From the NCBI RefSeq assembly GCF_000299035.1, contig NZ_JH921518.1, positions 594,439 to 658,438 of the forward strand: DNA of 64,000 nucleotides, written 5' to 3'. Position numbers and translations under genes: made by a program. Source of the DNA: Bacillus bingmayongensis (GTDB lineage: Bacteria; Bacillota; Bacilli; Bacillales; Bacillaceae_G). Of this stretch, positions 1 through 7,935 are shown piece by piece. Positions within the stretch are counted from its first letter, which is position 1. Every line of letters begins with the position of its first letter. Below the pieces are notes generated by a model. It searched no databases and was not told the origin of the DNA. It saw only the letters and a list, made by a program, of their open reading frames with translations.

Positions 1-445
1 CTTGAGAAATAGCTTCTTGCCTCATTTCTTCATTCCAATGAGCTCGTTCATTCGTTACTTTTTGAAATAACCCGGCCTGTTCCTCTAACCTTCGAGCCAG
101 CGCGATGACTTTTCGCTCTACTTCATGAAATTCATCTTCCGCAGTAAACGAAACATCCTTTGGAAAATTTCCGCGCTCTACCTCAAACAAGAAAGTATTT
201 AAGCCTTGGATACGCTGCTGCATATAATAGCCAATTGCATACCCTACAATTCCTCCAATAAGAAGACTTGTACTCATAATTAACAAACCGATTGGAACAG
301 AAGCAATGGATTCTTTCCACAATAAAGCATATACATCTTGCCCGCTTTTCCATACATATACAATCGTACAAATAAGTGCGATACTAACAGAAGATAACAT
401 AGAGTAACGAATATACATCCATGAAATATTTCCTTGTTTTTTCAT
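1..445 (-). CDS. liaS: LiaS-type sensor histidine kinase, N-terminal part
   Basis: This is the membrane sensor of the LiaFSR cell-envelope stress system, which phosphorylates LiaR when lipid II cycling is disturbed. Only the N-terminal ~148 codons are present because the gene runs off the window. Visible are two membrane segments (about residues 13-30 and 45-68) separated by a very short external loop, followed by a HAMP-like linker rich in charged residues. This is the usual layout of intramembrane-sensing kinases. The ATG overlaps the liaF stop codon (TAATG), which implies translational coupling. The catalytic domains are outside the window, so the name rests on the N-terminal architecture and on the liaF/pspA context. 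Confidence 0.85.
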   Translation of the reverse strand, partial: MKKQGNISWMYIRYSMLSSVSIALICTIVYVWKSGQDVYALLWKESIASVPIGLLIMSTSLLIGGIVGYAIGYYMQQRIQGLNTFLFEVERGNFPKDVSFTAEDEFHEVERKVIALARRLEEQAGLFQKVTNERAHWNEEMRQEAISQ

Positions 446-1185
446 TATACTTTCCTCACTTCCGTATCGCCTACGACAAGCGAAGAAATGATTTTAATAC
501 GACGAGGAGCTTCTTTATACTGTTCTGTTTTGAATGTAACATTTCGATTAAATCCTGTCTCTTCATGTCCTGGAAGTAGTACTCTACCAACAATAACAGA
601 ATGGTTTAAAGATAATTCAATATCATACGGGACATACAAGCGAATGTTACCAATGACACCTCGAATAACAATAACTGTTTCTCCTTCTGGAATCATTGCC
701 GTCGTCAAATCAATTTCAACATCACCGACTCCGTACTGGACATTAATATCTTCTAACTCATAAATATGATCCATCATTCTTATGTTACCAGCCATTATAT
801 TCTTAAGGTATGGTTCTGTACGATAGATTTGTTTTTCTTCATCTATATATCCTTTTTCCTTAATTTCTACTTGTACAGTTTTTGGTTTCTGCTGTCCCTG
901 AATAAGCTGATAACCAATGAAAGCTAAACAAGCAAATACAACGAGTACGAAGGCCGCTGATGAAAACAGGAAGAATAAAAAAACAATCCCCCCGACAAAT
1001 AAAAACACATTCCCTCTCACATAACGATTCTTTTTTCGATAGTGCCTTCCGAACATAATCATAATAAACGCAAAAATAAGGGCACCCGGTTCAAAATGTC
1101 CGAGAACCATATCAAGAAAAAGACCAAATCCAAATATGATGAGGAGCATCCCCACTAATTGTGATTTTGAAAATTGTTTCTTCAT
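445..1185 (-). CDS. liaF: LiaF, inhibitor of the LiaRS system
   Basis: A 246-residue protein. The N-terminal half carries four closely spaced hydrophobic segments (about residues 10-110). The soluble C-terminal half is the beta-rich LiaF/DUF2154-type domain. In relatives LiaF is a membrane partner that keeps LiaS inactive when there is no envelope stress. It sits directly between pspA/liaH and liaS, and its TAA overlaps the liaS ATG. The spacer to pspA holds a hairpin that could make its expression lower than that of liaI-pspA. Confidence 0.88.
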   Translation of the reverse strand: MKKQFSKSQLVGMLLIIFGFGLFLDMVLGHFEPGALIFAFIMIMFGRHYRKKNRYVRGNVFLFVGGIVFLFFLFSSAAFVLVVFACLAFIGYQLIQGQQKPKTVQVEIKEKGYIDEEKQIYRTEPYLKNIMAGNIRMMDHIYELEDINVQYGVGDVEIDLTTAMIPEGETVIVIRGVIGNIRLYVPYDIELSLNHSVIVGRVLLPGHEETGFNRNVTFKTEQYKEAPRRIKIISSLVVGDTEVRKV

Positions 1186-1218
1186 TTCAGCTCCCCCCTT
1201 CTTGTTACATATAAATAG

Positions 1219-1252
1219 AAGAAAAAGGTATTGCTTTCCAACACCTTTTCTC
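1219..1252 (-). terminator. Intercistronic hairpin between pspA and liaF
   Basis: On the minus strand an AGAAAAGGTGTT arm faces an AATACCTTTTTCT arm and is followed by a mixed T/C run. The U-tract is imperfect, so partial termination or processing is more likely than full stop. That fits the known strong liaIH and weak liaFSR expression in Bacillus (inference). Confidence 0.55.
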
Positions 1253-1292
1253 CTATCACTATATTATAAGCTCGTTTTATAATATACTACAA

Positions 1293-1955
1293 TTATTTTA
1301 TTACTTCTTTGTCTAAAGATACTTCATTTTTTTCTTTCATTTCACGTTCAAGTTTTGCAATTTTCATATCAAATGTATCACGCTCATGCTCTTCATTCAT
1401 GCGAAGCTCTAAATCACGAATGTGATCTTCAATTTCTTCGAATCGTAAGAATGGATTATTCTCATCCATTTTATGAAGAGCTGTATTCATACGACGATTC
1501 GCATGGGCCATGTTTTCGCGTGCCATTAATTCCATACGCTTTGCATTCATTTCTTTTAGCTTATTTTTCATTTCAGAAAGGCGGCGTTCTAACTCATCAA
1601 TTTGCTCCACTACACCTGCATACATTTCTTCTAAGCGAGCTACTTGCCCTTCATAGTATGCTACTTCTTCTAATGCACGTTCATGCAATTGTATTTCCCC
1701 TGCTTCTTGCGCAATTACAGCTTGCTTTGATCGCTTATTTACGAAATAACGAGCTTGCTCAAGTTCACGAGCAAAGTTAGATTTTAATGTTTTATGACGC
1801 TGAATTAATTTTTCAATTTTTGTTACTTCACGCTCGCTATCACGTAAATATTGATTTAACATAGCGATTGGATTTTTTCTTTCTTTCTCATCTAAAACAT
1901 TGTGAAAATCTGCTAAAATTGCATCGCGTACACGTCCGAATAAAGATTGTTTCAT
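1293..1955 (-). CDS. liaH: PspA/IM30 family phage-shock protein (LiaH)
   Basis: A 220-residue PspA/Vipp1-family protein, almost entirely helical, with long heptad-rich coiled coil from about residue 25 to 215. The N-terminal segment (SLFGRVRDAILADFHNVLD) is the amphipathic membrane-binding helix of the family. These proteins assemble into large oligomers that stabilise a damaged cytoplasmic membrane. It lies between a small LiaI-like membrane anchor and liaF, as in other B. cereus group lia operons. It is expected to be induced by LiaR during cell-wall antibiotic stress. Confidence 0.9.
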   Translation of the reverse strand: MKQSLFGRVRDAILADFHNVLDEKERKNPIAMLNQYLRDSEREVTKIEKLIQRHKTLKSNFARELEQARYFVNKRSKQAVIAQEAGEIQLHERALEEVAYYEGQVARLEEMYAGVVEQIDELERRLSEMKNKLKEMNAKRMELMARENMAHANRRMNTALHKMDENNPFLRFEEIEDHIRDLELRMNEEHERDTFDMKIAKLEREMKEKNEVSLDKEVIK

Positions 1956-1999
1956 TATAATCTTCCTCTCTTCTACTTTATGATTTAAATTATTTTATA

Positions 2000-2356
2000 T
2001 TAGTTTTTCATTAACTTGTTCCACTCATCTTCAAAGTTGCTATATGGTTTAGAACTTTCTGAAGCGGAATCAACTACTACATCTTTTTCTTTTTTCCACT
2101 CACGGTACCCGTAGTATAGAACTACTAATGCTGCGATACCGATTAATGCTGGGGAATGAGATAGAGCGATTGACAAGCCGATTAAACCAGCAATACCCCA
2201 AGCTAACTTTCCAAAAAATGATTGTGCTCGCACAAATGATTTATAGCTCCAGTACACAATTCCTGCTCCAATTGCGAATCCTACAATACCAGCAAGACTA
2301 CCAAGAGCAATTAAAGCCAAAATACCGGCTGCGATAAACGCTAGAAATTGTTTCAT
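2000..2356 (-). CDS. liaI: LiaI-like small membrane protein
   Basis: A 118-residue protein with three hydrophobic segments (about residues 5-25, 28-42 and 50-80, rich in Gly/Ala/Ile) and a charged C-terminal tail. It is the first gene of the lia operon. In Bacillus, LiaI is the membrane anchor that recruits LiaH/PspA. The identification comes from size, topology and position rather than from a sequence motif. A good Shine-Dalgarno sequence (GGGAGG) lies upstream of the ATG. Confidence 0.75.
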   Translation of the reverse strand: MKQFLAFIAAGILALIALGSLAGIVGFAIGAGIVYWSYKSFVRAQSFFGKLAWGIAGLIGLSIALSHSPALIGIAALVVLYYGYREWKKEKDVVVDSASESSKPYSNFEDEWNKLMKN

Positions 2357-2422
2357 CTTGTGCTTGCCTCCCTTCGATTTGATACTCTTATCTTAACTAT
2401 TTTTTCGTTTTTCCATAACGAG

Positions 2423-2452
2423 CTTAAGAACCGTTTTCGCCTCAGACTTAAG
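2423..2452 (-). promoter_or_regulatory. Two CTTAAG-centred repeats upstream of liaI, candidate LiaR sites
   Basis: CTTAAG occurs at 2423-2428 and 2447-2452, each inside a similar context (CTTAAGAACC and CTTAAGACCT on the plus strand). The 24-base spacing puts them on the same DNA face. They lie about 70-95 bases upstream of the liaI start, ahead of a TTAAGAT-like -10. LiaR autoregulates lia operons, so these are reasonable candidates, but the match to the LiaR consensus was not verified. Confidence 0.4.
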
Positions 2453-2492
2453 ACCTATTCCAAGTCAGCCTTATATTAGGGTGAATATAAAG

Positions 2493-2524
2493 AAAAAGGA
2501 TGCCTTGTATAAGGCATCCTTTTT
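2493..2524. terminator. Intrinsic terminator at the nhaC 3' end
   Basis: AAAAAGGATGCC / GGCATCCTTTTT is a perfect stem with a short loop. It directly follows the NhaC-family gene on the minus strand and is symmetric enough to work in both directions. Confidence 0.85.
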
Positions 2525-2526
2525 CT

Positions 2527-3843
2527 CTATGCTGTTTTATGATATTGTTTTTTTTTCGCTACTTTTGAAAACCTTGGAAAACCAATTAAAATAGAAACTA
2601 TACCACATATCCCAACTAAGATTGGATAAAACGCATATGGCAGCAATTCAATCGGAGACAATGCAGCAAAACCTGCCGCCGTTAACATTTGAGCACCATA
2701 TGGAACTAATCCTTGTACACAACATGAGAAAAGATCCAATACACTCGCCGATTTTCGTGGATCAATTTCATATTGATTCGCAATATTTTTTGCCAGTGGT
2801 CCAGTAAAAATAATAGAAATTGTATTATTCGCAGTACACATATTCGTCATACTAACTAAACCAGCAATTCCAAATTCAGCACCTTTTTTCGAACGAATAT
2901 TACGTGTTAATACGTCCATTAAATACTGAATACCACCATTATATTGAATAATTTCAACCATTCCGCCGATTAAAATTGATAAGAGCACTAGCTCCATCAT
3001 GCCATTAATTCCTGTTGTTACACTTTTAAAGAAGCTTGCCAATGTGTAGCTACCATCAATAAGACCGATAATACCTGATAAAACTGTTCCACCCGTTAAT
3101 ACAATCAGTACATTCCAACCAAGTAGTGCTGTTATTAACACACCCGCATATGGTAAAATTTTCACCCAATCGAATGCATGAGCTTTTATTTCTGTATCAT
3201 TTCCAAGTGTAAGCATAACCAACAGTACAATTGTAATAACCGCAGCTGGTAATACAATTAAAAAGTTTGTTTTAAACTTATCCTTCATTTCCGTCCCTTG
3301 CGAGCGAACCGCTGCAATTGTTGTATCAGAAATAAATGATAAATTATCACCAAACATCGCTCCACCAACAACTGTCGCCATTACTAGTGCAATAGAAATA
3401 TCTGTTTGCTGGCTAATACCGACTGCAATTGGCGCTAACGCTGCAATTGTTCCCATCGAAGTCCCCATCGCTAATGAAATAAAGGACCCTATAACAAAAA
3501 TTCCTGCAACGATAAACCCTTGTGGCAAAATAGACAGCGCTAAGTTTACTGTAGAATCAACTCCACCCATTCCTTTTGCTGTTTCAGAAAACGCACCAGC
3601 AAGTACAAAAATTAATACCATAATCATAATGTCCGGATTACCAGCCCCTTTGGCAAACCGTTCTACTTTTGATGTAAAGCTTTCTTGTCTATTCATCGCT
3701 AATGCAGTACCTACAGCAATTAAGATTGCTACAAGTATCGGCAATTTATAAAAATCACCTGTAATAATTCCAGAACCAATAAATAGCGCTAAGAATATTC
3801 CAAGCGGTAATAATGCTAAGCCATTCCCTTTCGTTTGTTTCAA
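2527..3843 (-). CDS. NhaC-family transporter, probable methionine-linked permease
   Basis: A 438-residue polytopic membrane protein of the NhaC Na+/H+ antiporter superfamily, with about 11-12 hydrophobic segments and the family-typical GTSMGT and NTISIIFTGPL regions. By homology alone it would be called a Na+/H+ antiporter. However, its leader contains a SAM riboswitch with terminator, which points to transport of methionine or a related sulfur compound; S-box-controlled NhaC-type proteins have been proposed as methionine transporters (MetT). The start is a TTG about 10 bases after AGGGAG. It is a single gene between two terminators. Confidence 0.8.
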   Translation of the reverse strand: MKQTKGNGLALLPLGIFLALFIGSGIITGDFYKLPILVAILIAVGTALAMNRQESFTSKVERFAKGAGNPDIMIMVLIFVLAGAFSETAKGMGGVDSTVNLALSILPQGFIVAGIFVIGSFISLAMGTSMGTIAALAPIAVGISQQTDISIALVMATVVGGAMFGDNLSFISDTTIAAVRSQGTEMKDKFKTNFLIVLPAAVITIVLLVMLTLGNDTEIKAHAFDWVKILPYAGVLITALLGWNVLIVLTGGTVLSGIIGLIDGSYTLASFFKSVTTGINGMMELVLLSILIGGMVEIIQYNGGIQYLMDVLTRNIRSKKGAEFGIAGLVSMTNMCTANNTISIIFTGPLAKNIANQYEIDPRKSASVLDLFSCCVQGLVPYGAQMLTAAGFAALSPIELLPYAFYPILVGICGIVSILIGFPRFSKVAKKKQYHKTA

Positions 3844-3886
3844 AATATCATCTCTCCCTAGTTCTAAACCTTTTCTATCTCATAAC

Positions 3887-3916
3887 AAAAGACCTCTTCC
3901 GAAAAGAAGAGGTCTT
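3887..3916 (-). terminator. Riboswitch-controlled terminator of the NhaC-family gene
   Basis: GACCTCTTC / GAAGAGGTC stem followed on the minus strand by TTTTGTT. It lies between the SAM aptamer and the gene and is the expected expression platform. Confidence 0.85.
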
Positions 3917-3919
3917 ATA

Positions 3920-4044
3920 CATTTATAAGAAACACTCTTCTCATCTTTCAAGCACATGCTTGCTGGATTTGGCACAGCACTCTGAAATCGAGTCCGCTGC
4001 CGAGGCATCGTAGGGCCAGTCCCTCCGCCTCTCTTTATAAGAAG
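3920..4044 (-). promoter_or_regulatory. SAM-I (S-box) riboswitch
   Basis: Read on the minus strand, the leader shows the S-box signature: a TTATAA-type P1 arm, AGAGG-GGAGGGACTGGCCC, GATG(C), CGGCAGC and GTGCTGTGCCAAATCCAGCA, closing with a second TTATAA arm. It is followed at once by a terminator. SAM binding is expected to favour termination, so the transporter is made when SAM/methionine is low. Confidence 0.92.
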
Positions 4045-4173
4045 GTTTCATATTTTATTTTTAATAATAATTTCTTTCCTAACTTTACTCGCTTACAAAA
4101 CAAAAGTCAATTATTATTTGTATAATTTTTTTTGGTATTTTTTGATATTTATACAAAAACGCGAATGTATCAA

Positions 4174-4692
4174 TCATTTTAACTTTTGAATTTCTGTTTC
4201 TAAAATTGCAAACCAGTAAAACTCTCTTCTTTTGATTGTTGTAATAATCCATTCTGCCGTACGCCAAGCTAAATCATATTCTTCCTTAGAAACATCCTCA
4301 GTCCTATACGCTTCTCCTAATTCCTCTTCATCTAATAGATAAATCTCACCGTTCGGTAATGTTACTACATCTAAATATAAATCATCAAAATACGGCAGAC
4401 CATGTTCATTTATTTTATATTCTTTCGCCACATCGATATAATATTGTACCAAATTCTTCTGCTCATCTAACATAGCTGTAATGGCAAAGTTTTTATCATT
4501 TATAAAATATTGCACCCACGTATATCCATCGTTTACAATACAAAGTTCTCTATCGTTATACCCTTTATAACTAGGCTCTTTCACTTTCAGTATATGCAAT
4601 ATGCCTAACATGCCTTCTTCTATGCTCTTCACCGTATACGTCTTCTCTATTAATCGCTCCCAAGAAGAACCGTTACCGTACTTACGTTTCAT
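4174..4692 (-). CDS. DUF402 domain protein
   Basis: A 172-residue soluble protein starting MKRKYGNGSSWER. The ATG at 4692 is chosen because GGAGGAG lies 5 bases upstream; the longer reading has no ribosome binding site. The middle of the protein shows the DUF402 pattern (YTWVQYFINDKNFAITAM, then YYIDVAKEY and DDLYLDVVTLP with acidic residues). DUF402 includes FomD-like and nucleotide phosphatase (YgaC-like) members, so a nucleotide-hydrolysing role is possible but not shown here. It is a single gene upstream of a terminator-bounded transporter. Confidence 0.75.
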   Translation of the reverse strand: MKRKYGNGSSWERLIEKTYTVKSIEEGMLGILHILKVKEPSYKGYNDRELCIVNDGYTWVQYFINDKNFAITAMLDEQKNLVQYYIDVAKEYKINEHGLPYFDDLYLDVVTLPNGEIYLLDEEELGEAYRTEDVSKEEYDLAWRTAEWIITTIKRREFYWFAILETEIQKLK

Positions 4693-4712
4693 AACTTCTC
4701 CTCCCCTATACA

Positions 4713-4745
4713 GAAAAGCTCTCACATATTATGTGAGAGCTTTTC
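4713..4745. terminator. Intrinsic terminator between DUF402 gene and gltP-like gene
   Basis: GAAAAGCTCTCACAT / ATGTGAGAGCTTTTC is a perfect stem with flanking A and T tracts. It can end the transporter transcript; the DUF402 gene starts just downstream. Confidence 0.85.
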
Positions 4746-4754
4746 AAATTATAA

Positions 4755-6026
4755 TTATGCTGCTTGTTTATTGGAAATCTCTTTTAAATAAGCTTGTCCT
4801 TTTTCAGCGTCATATTGACCTTCCCACTTAGACATAACAACAGCTGCTAAAGAGTTACCTACAACGTTAACTGCTGTACGTGCCATATCTAGAATTCGGT
4901 CAATACCTGCAATAAATGCTAAACCTTCTGCTGGAATACCTACTGTACCAAGCGTTGCTAATAATACAACGAACGATACTCCTGGTACACCCGCAATCCC
5001 TTTAGATGTAACCATTAATACAAGCAATAATGTAATTTGCTGTGTAATGGATAAATCAATACCGTACATTTGCGCTAAGAAAATTGCTGCAATTGCTTGA
5101 TATAGTGTCGATCCATCTAAGTTAAACGAGTAACCTGTTGGAATAACGAAAGATGTAATTGCTTTCGGACAACCGAATTTCTCCATCTTCTCCATAATTT
5201 TCGGTAAAACCGTTTCTGAGCTCGCAGTAGAATACGCTAAAATCAGCTCGTCTTTTAAAATTTTGAAGAATTGGAAAATGTTGATTCCGAATATTTTCGC
5301 CGTAAGTCCTAGTACAACTACAACAAAGAAGATCATTGCTCCATATACGACAATTAATAATTTCCCTAATGGAATTAATGAAGATAGACCAAATGTAGAA
5401 ACTGTAACACCAATTAAAGCAAATACACCGAACGGTGCAAATTTCATAACTTGGTTCGTTACGTAAAACATTGCATCAGCTACGCCTTGGAAAAATTGAA
5501 GAACTGGTCTTCCTCTTTCACCGATTGCTGCAATCCCTAAACCAAATAGTACAGAGAAGAAAATGATAGCAAGCATATCACCATCAGCTAATGATTTCAT
5601 AATATTCGTCGGAACAATGTTTACAAATGTATCTGCAAAAGAGTGACTCTGTACTTGTTCTGTCGTTTGAGTATATTTTGAAATATCTGTCTTTGTTAAT
5701 TCATCCATATTTACGCCTTTTCCTGGTTGGAAAATATTCGCTACCAGTAGACCAACAACAATTGCAATTGTTGTAATAATTTCAAAATAAATAATTGTCT
5801 TTCCGCCTAGTCGTCCTAGCTTTTTCACATCACCAACGCCAGCAACACCAACAACGATGCTCGCTACGACAATTGGTACTACGATCATTTTAATTAATCG
5901 AATGAAAATATCACCAATTGGTTGTAAGTATCCTGCAACTGCGTCATTACCATAAAAAATCGCCCCAACTGTAATACCAAGCGCAAGACCTATTAAAATT
6001 TGCCATGCAAGTCCAATTCTCTTCAT
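4755..6026 (-). CDS. gltP: Dicarboxylate/amino acid:cation symporter (GltP/GltT type)
   Basis: About 423 residues of the DAACS family, which imports glutamate/aspartate or C4-dicarboxylates with H+ or Na+. Signature parts include the serine-rich re-entrant loop AYSTASSETVLP and the GYSFNLDGSTLYQ transport motif, followed by GIAGVPG and the C-terminal DRILDMARTAVNVVGN substrate-binding helix. The ATG at 6026 (MKRIGLAWQ) is preferred over an upstream TTG, because AAGGGGG abuts the TTG but stands 12 bases from the ATG. Substrate choice between glutamate and dicarboxylates cannot be settled here. Confidence 0.88.
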   Translation of the reverse strand: MKRIGLAWQILIGLALGITVGAIFYGNDAVAGYLQPIGDIFIRLIKMIVVPIVVASIVVGVAGVGDVKKLGRLGGKTIIYFEIITTIAIVVGLLVANIFQPGKGVNMDELTKTDISKYTQTTEQVQSHSFADTFVNIVPTNIMKSLADGDMLAIIFFSVLFGLGIAAIGERGRPVLQFFQGVADAMFYVTNQVMKFAPFGVFALIGVTVSTFGLSSLIPLGKLLIVVYGAMIFFVVVVLGLTAKIFGINIFQFFKILKDELILAYSTASSETVLPKIMEKMEKFGCPKAITSFVIPTGYSFNLDGSTLYQAIAAIFLAQMYGIDLSITQQITLLLVLMVTSKGIAGVPGVSFVVLLATLGTVGIPAEGLAFIAGIDRILDMARTAVNVVGNSLAAVVMSKWEGQYDAEKGQAYLKEISNKQAA

Positions 6027-6365
6027 AACTTGCTGCAACCCCCTTCTTAAATGCTTTAACTCTATTTTTCTGTCTTTCTATAAAGCCAAGAAATTAAGAG
6101 TATTACATATTATTCGACAATTCACTACATTTGTCCCTGTTAAAAATGATAAATCAAAAAATGAAATCTGACAACAAAATAAGTTTGCGTGAACGCAAAT
6201 ATTTTTCTTGACAAGAACAAAACCCATGTCAGAAAACCTAACATGAGAACGATTCCTTAAAGTGTTTATCAATATTCTCTTTACATTATTTCTATCATAT
6301 CAAACGACATAATATACAGAAATTACCTCATTTCCGACAATTCATAGTACATTTATAAAACTTTC

Positions 6366-6382
6366 TTTACATTATGATTACA
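6366..6382 (-). promoter_or_regulatory. WalR-type box (TGTAAT-N5-TGTAAA)
   Basis: On the minus strand the sequence TGTAATCATAATGTAAA fits the WalR (YycF) consensus TGTWAH-N5-TGTWAH without mismatch. It lies about 65 bases upstream of an M23 peptidoglycan hydrolase gene, the usual class of WalR target, and a few bases before a TAGACA-like -35. The repeat is in the opposite orientation to the gene. The rest of the 6027-6446 gap holds no gene I can support. Confidence 0.6.
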
Positions 6383-6446
6383 ACAATAGACAGTATTCTT
6401 CCAATTATGATATATACATCATAGGGAAAGGAGCTAGACCACTATT

Positions 6447-7739
6447 ATGAAAAAGAAATTTGTAGCTTTCAGCGTCTTAGCAGCAGGCACTATTTTTGTT
6501 TCTCCGTTGCAATCACCTGCATATGCGGAAACAAGTCAAGATAAATTATCTAATATTCAGTCCGAATTAGAGGGCAACCAACAAGAATTACAGGACAAGT
6601 CGGCAGAAAAAGAACAGATAGAAAAAGAAATACAAGACTTACAAAAAAAGATTGATGATTTAACAGCTTCTATTAATAAGAATGAAGCTGATTTAAACGA
6701 TATAGAAACAGAAATTAGTAAAACACAACAAACAATTGCCGAGAAAAAGAAACGTATCGAGCAATTGCAAACAAATATTGACACTCGTCAGGACGTCATT
6801 AAACAACGACTACAATCCATGCAAGAAAAACCAAGAACAAATATCATAACTGAAGTATTGATGAACTCAAACAATTTCGCGGATCTTGTAGATAATATGT
6901 ATTCCGTTAGCTTGATTTTAAACAACGATACAGAAATTGTAAAAAAACAAACAACCGATCAAGAAACTGTAACAACAGAAAAAGAAGCTGTTGAAAAGAA
7001 AGAACAACAACTGAACGAATCAAAGCAAAAGTTGGAGCAAAAACAACAAGAGCTTCAAAAAAATCAACAAGAACAACAAGCACTTATTAGCGATTTACAC
7101 GCCAAAGTATCAAAAGTAGATTCTGAAATTGAAGGTCTAGAAGAATCTAAAAGCATTTTAGAAAATCAACGCCAAGCTGTTCAAAAAGCAATTGAGGAAG
7201 AAAAACGAGCAGAAGAAGCTCGTAAAGCTGAAGAAGCACGAAAGGCAGAGGAAGCTCGTAAAGCTGAGGAAGCACAAAAACAGGCTTCACAAGCCGCTTC
7301 TGCTAAGGAAGATGTACAAGCTGCTCCAACACCACACGATACAAATAAAAGTGGCTTTATAAAACCAGCAGCCGGAAGATTCAGTTCAGGATTTAACGAC
7401 CCTTCACGAGGTCACCACGCTGGTTTAGATATCGCAGCTTCTGGTACAGTACCAATTGCAGCAGCTGCTGATGGTGTTGTAATTCGATCTGACATGTCAT
7501 CTAGTTATGGAAATGTTGTCTATTTATCACATCGTATGAACGGCAAAACATATACAACAGTATACGCTCATATGAGCAGCCGCTCTGTATCTGTCGGACA
7601 AACTGTAAAACAAGGACAACAATTAGGTTTCATGGGAAATACTGGACAATCTACTGGTCAACATTTACATTTTGAAATTCATATTGGTGAATGGAATGTA
7701 GGTAAAACAAACGCAGTAGATCCAGCACCTTATATTTAA
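6447..7739 (+). CDS. CwlO/PcsB-like peptidoglycan hydrolase, M23 peptidase domain
   Basis: A 430-residue secreted cell-wall hydrolase. Residues 1-27 are a Sec signal peptide ending AYA. A long coiled coil covers about 28-250 (Gln/Glu/Lys-rich heptads, PcsB/CwlO type), followed by an Ala-Glu-Lys repeat tract (three KAEEAR units, about 255-280) and a linker. The C-terminal domain (about 300-430) is an M23/LytM metallopeptidase with the zinc ligands in HHAGLDIA and HLHFEIH. Such enzymes cleave peptide cross-links during wall elongation, and the coiled coil usually contacts FtsEX. GGAAAGGAGC precedes the ATG. The WalR box upstream supports wall-homeostasis control. Confidence 0.88.
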   Translation: MKKKFVAFSVLAAGTIFVSPLQSPAYAETSQDKLSNIQSELEGNQQELQDKSAEKEQIEKEIQDLQKKIDDLTASINKNEADLNDIETEISKTQQTIAEKKKRIEQLQTNIDTRQDVIKQRLQSMQEKPRTNIITEVLMNSNNFADLVDNMYSVSLILNNDTEIVKKQTTDQETVTTEKEAVEKKEQQLNESKQKLEQKQQELQKNQQEQQALISDLHAKVSKVDSEIEGLEESKSILENQRQAVQKAIEEEKRAEEARKAEEARKAEEARKAEEAQKQASQAASAKEDVQAAPTPHDTNKSGFIKPAAGRFSSGFNDPSRGHHAGLDIAASGTVPIAAAADGVVIRSDMSSSYGNVVYLSHRMNGKTYTTVYAHMSSRSVSVGQTVKQGQQLGFMGNTGQSTGQHLHFEIHIGEWNVGKTNAVDPAPYI

Positions 7740-7743
7740 CGAC

Positions 7744-7771
7744 AAAAAACTCGGCACATGCCGAGTTTTTT
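7744..7771 (+). terminator. Intrinsic terminator after the M23 hydrolase gene
   Basis: AAAAAACTCGGCA / TGCCGAGTTTTTT stem, immediately after the stop codon. Confidence 0.88.
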
Positions 7772-7935
7772 ATATAAATAATACATAACCTAAATTTAGT
7801 TATACTGTCCCGCCCATCATTATTTAACAACATATAGCATTTTATATATTCTAAAACGCACCATTTACCTAACAATTAGAATGAATAAAAACGACAAAAC
7901 TAAACTCAAATTAAAAAGCAGGGAAAGATCCCCGC

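Noticed and set aside
1355-1780. Plus-strand frame of 141 codons opposite pspA
   Set aside because: Antisense shadow; His/Leu-rich as expected from reversed coiled-coil codons.
6078-6272. Minus-strand frame of 64 codons upstream of the glutamate symporter gene
   Set aside because: No ribosome binding site and composition of AT-rich intergenic DNA.
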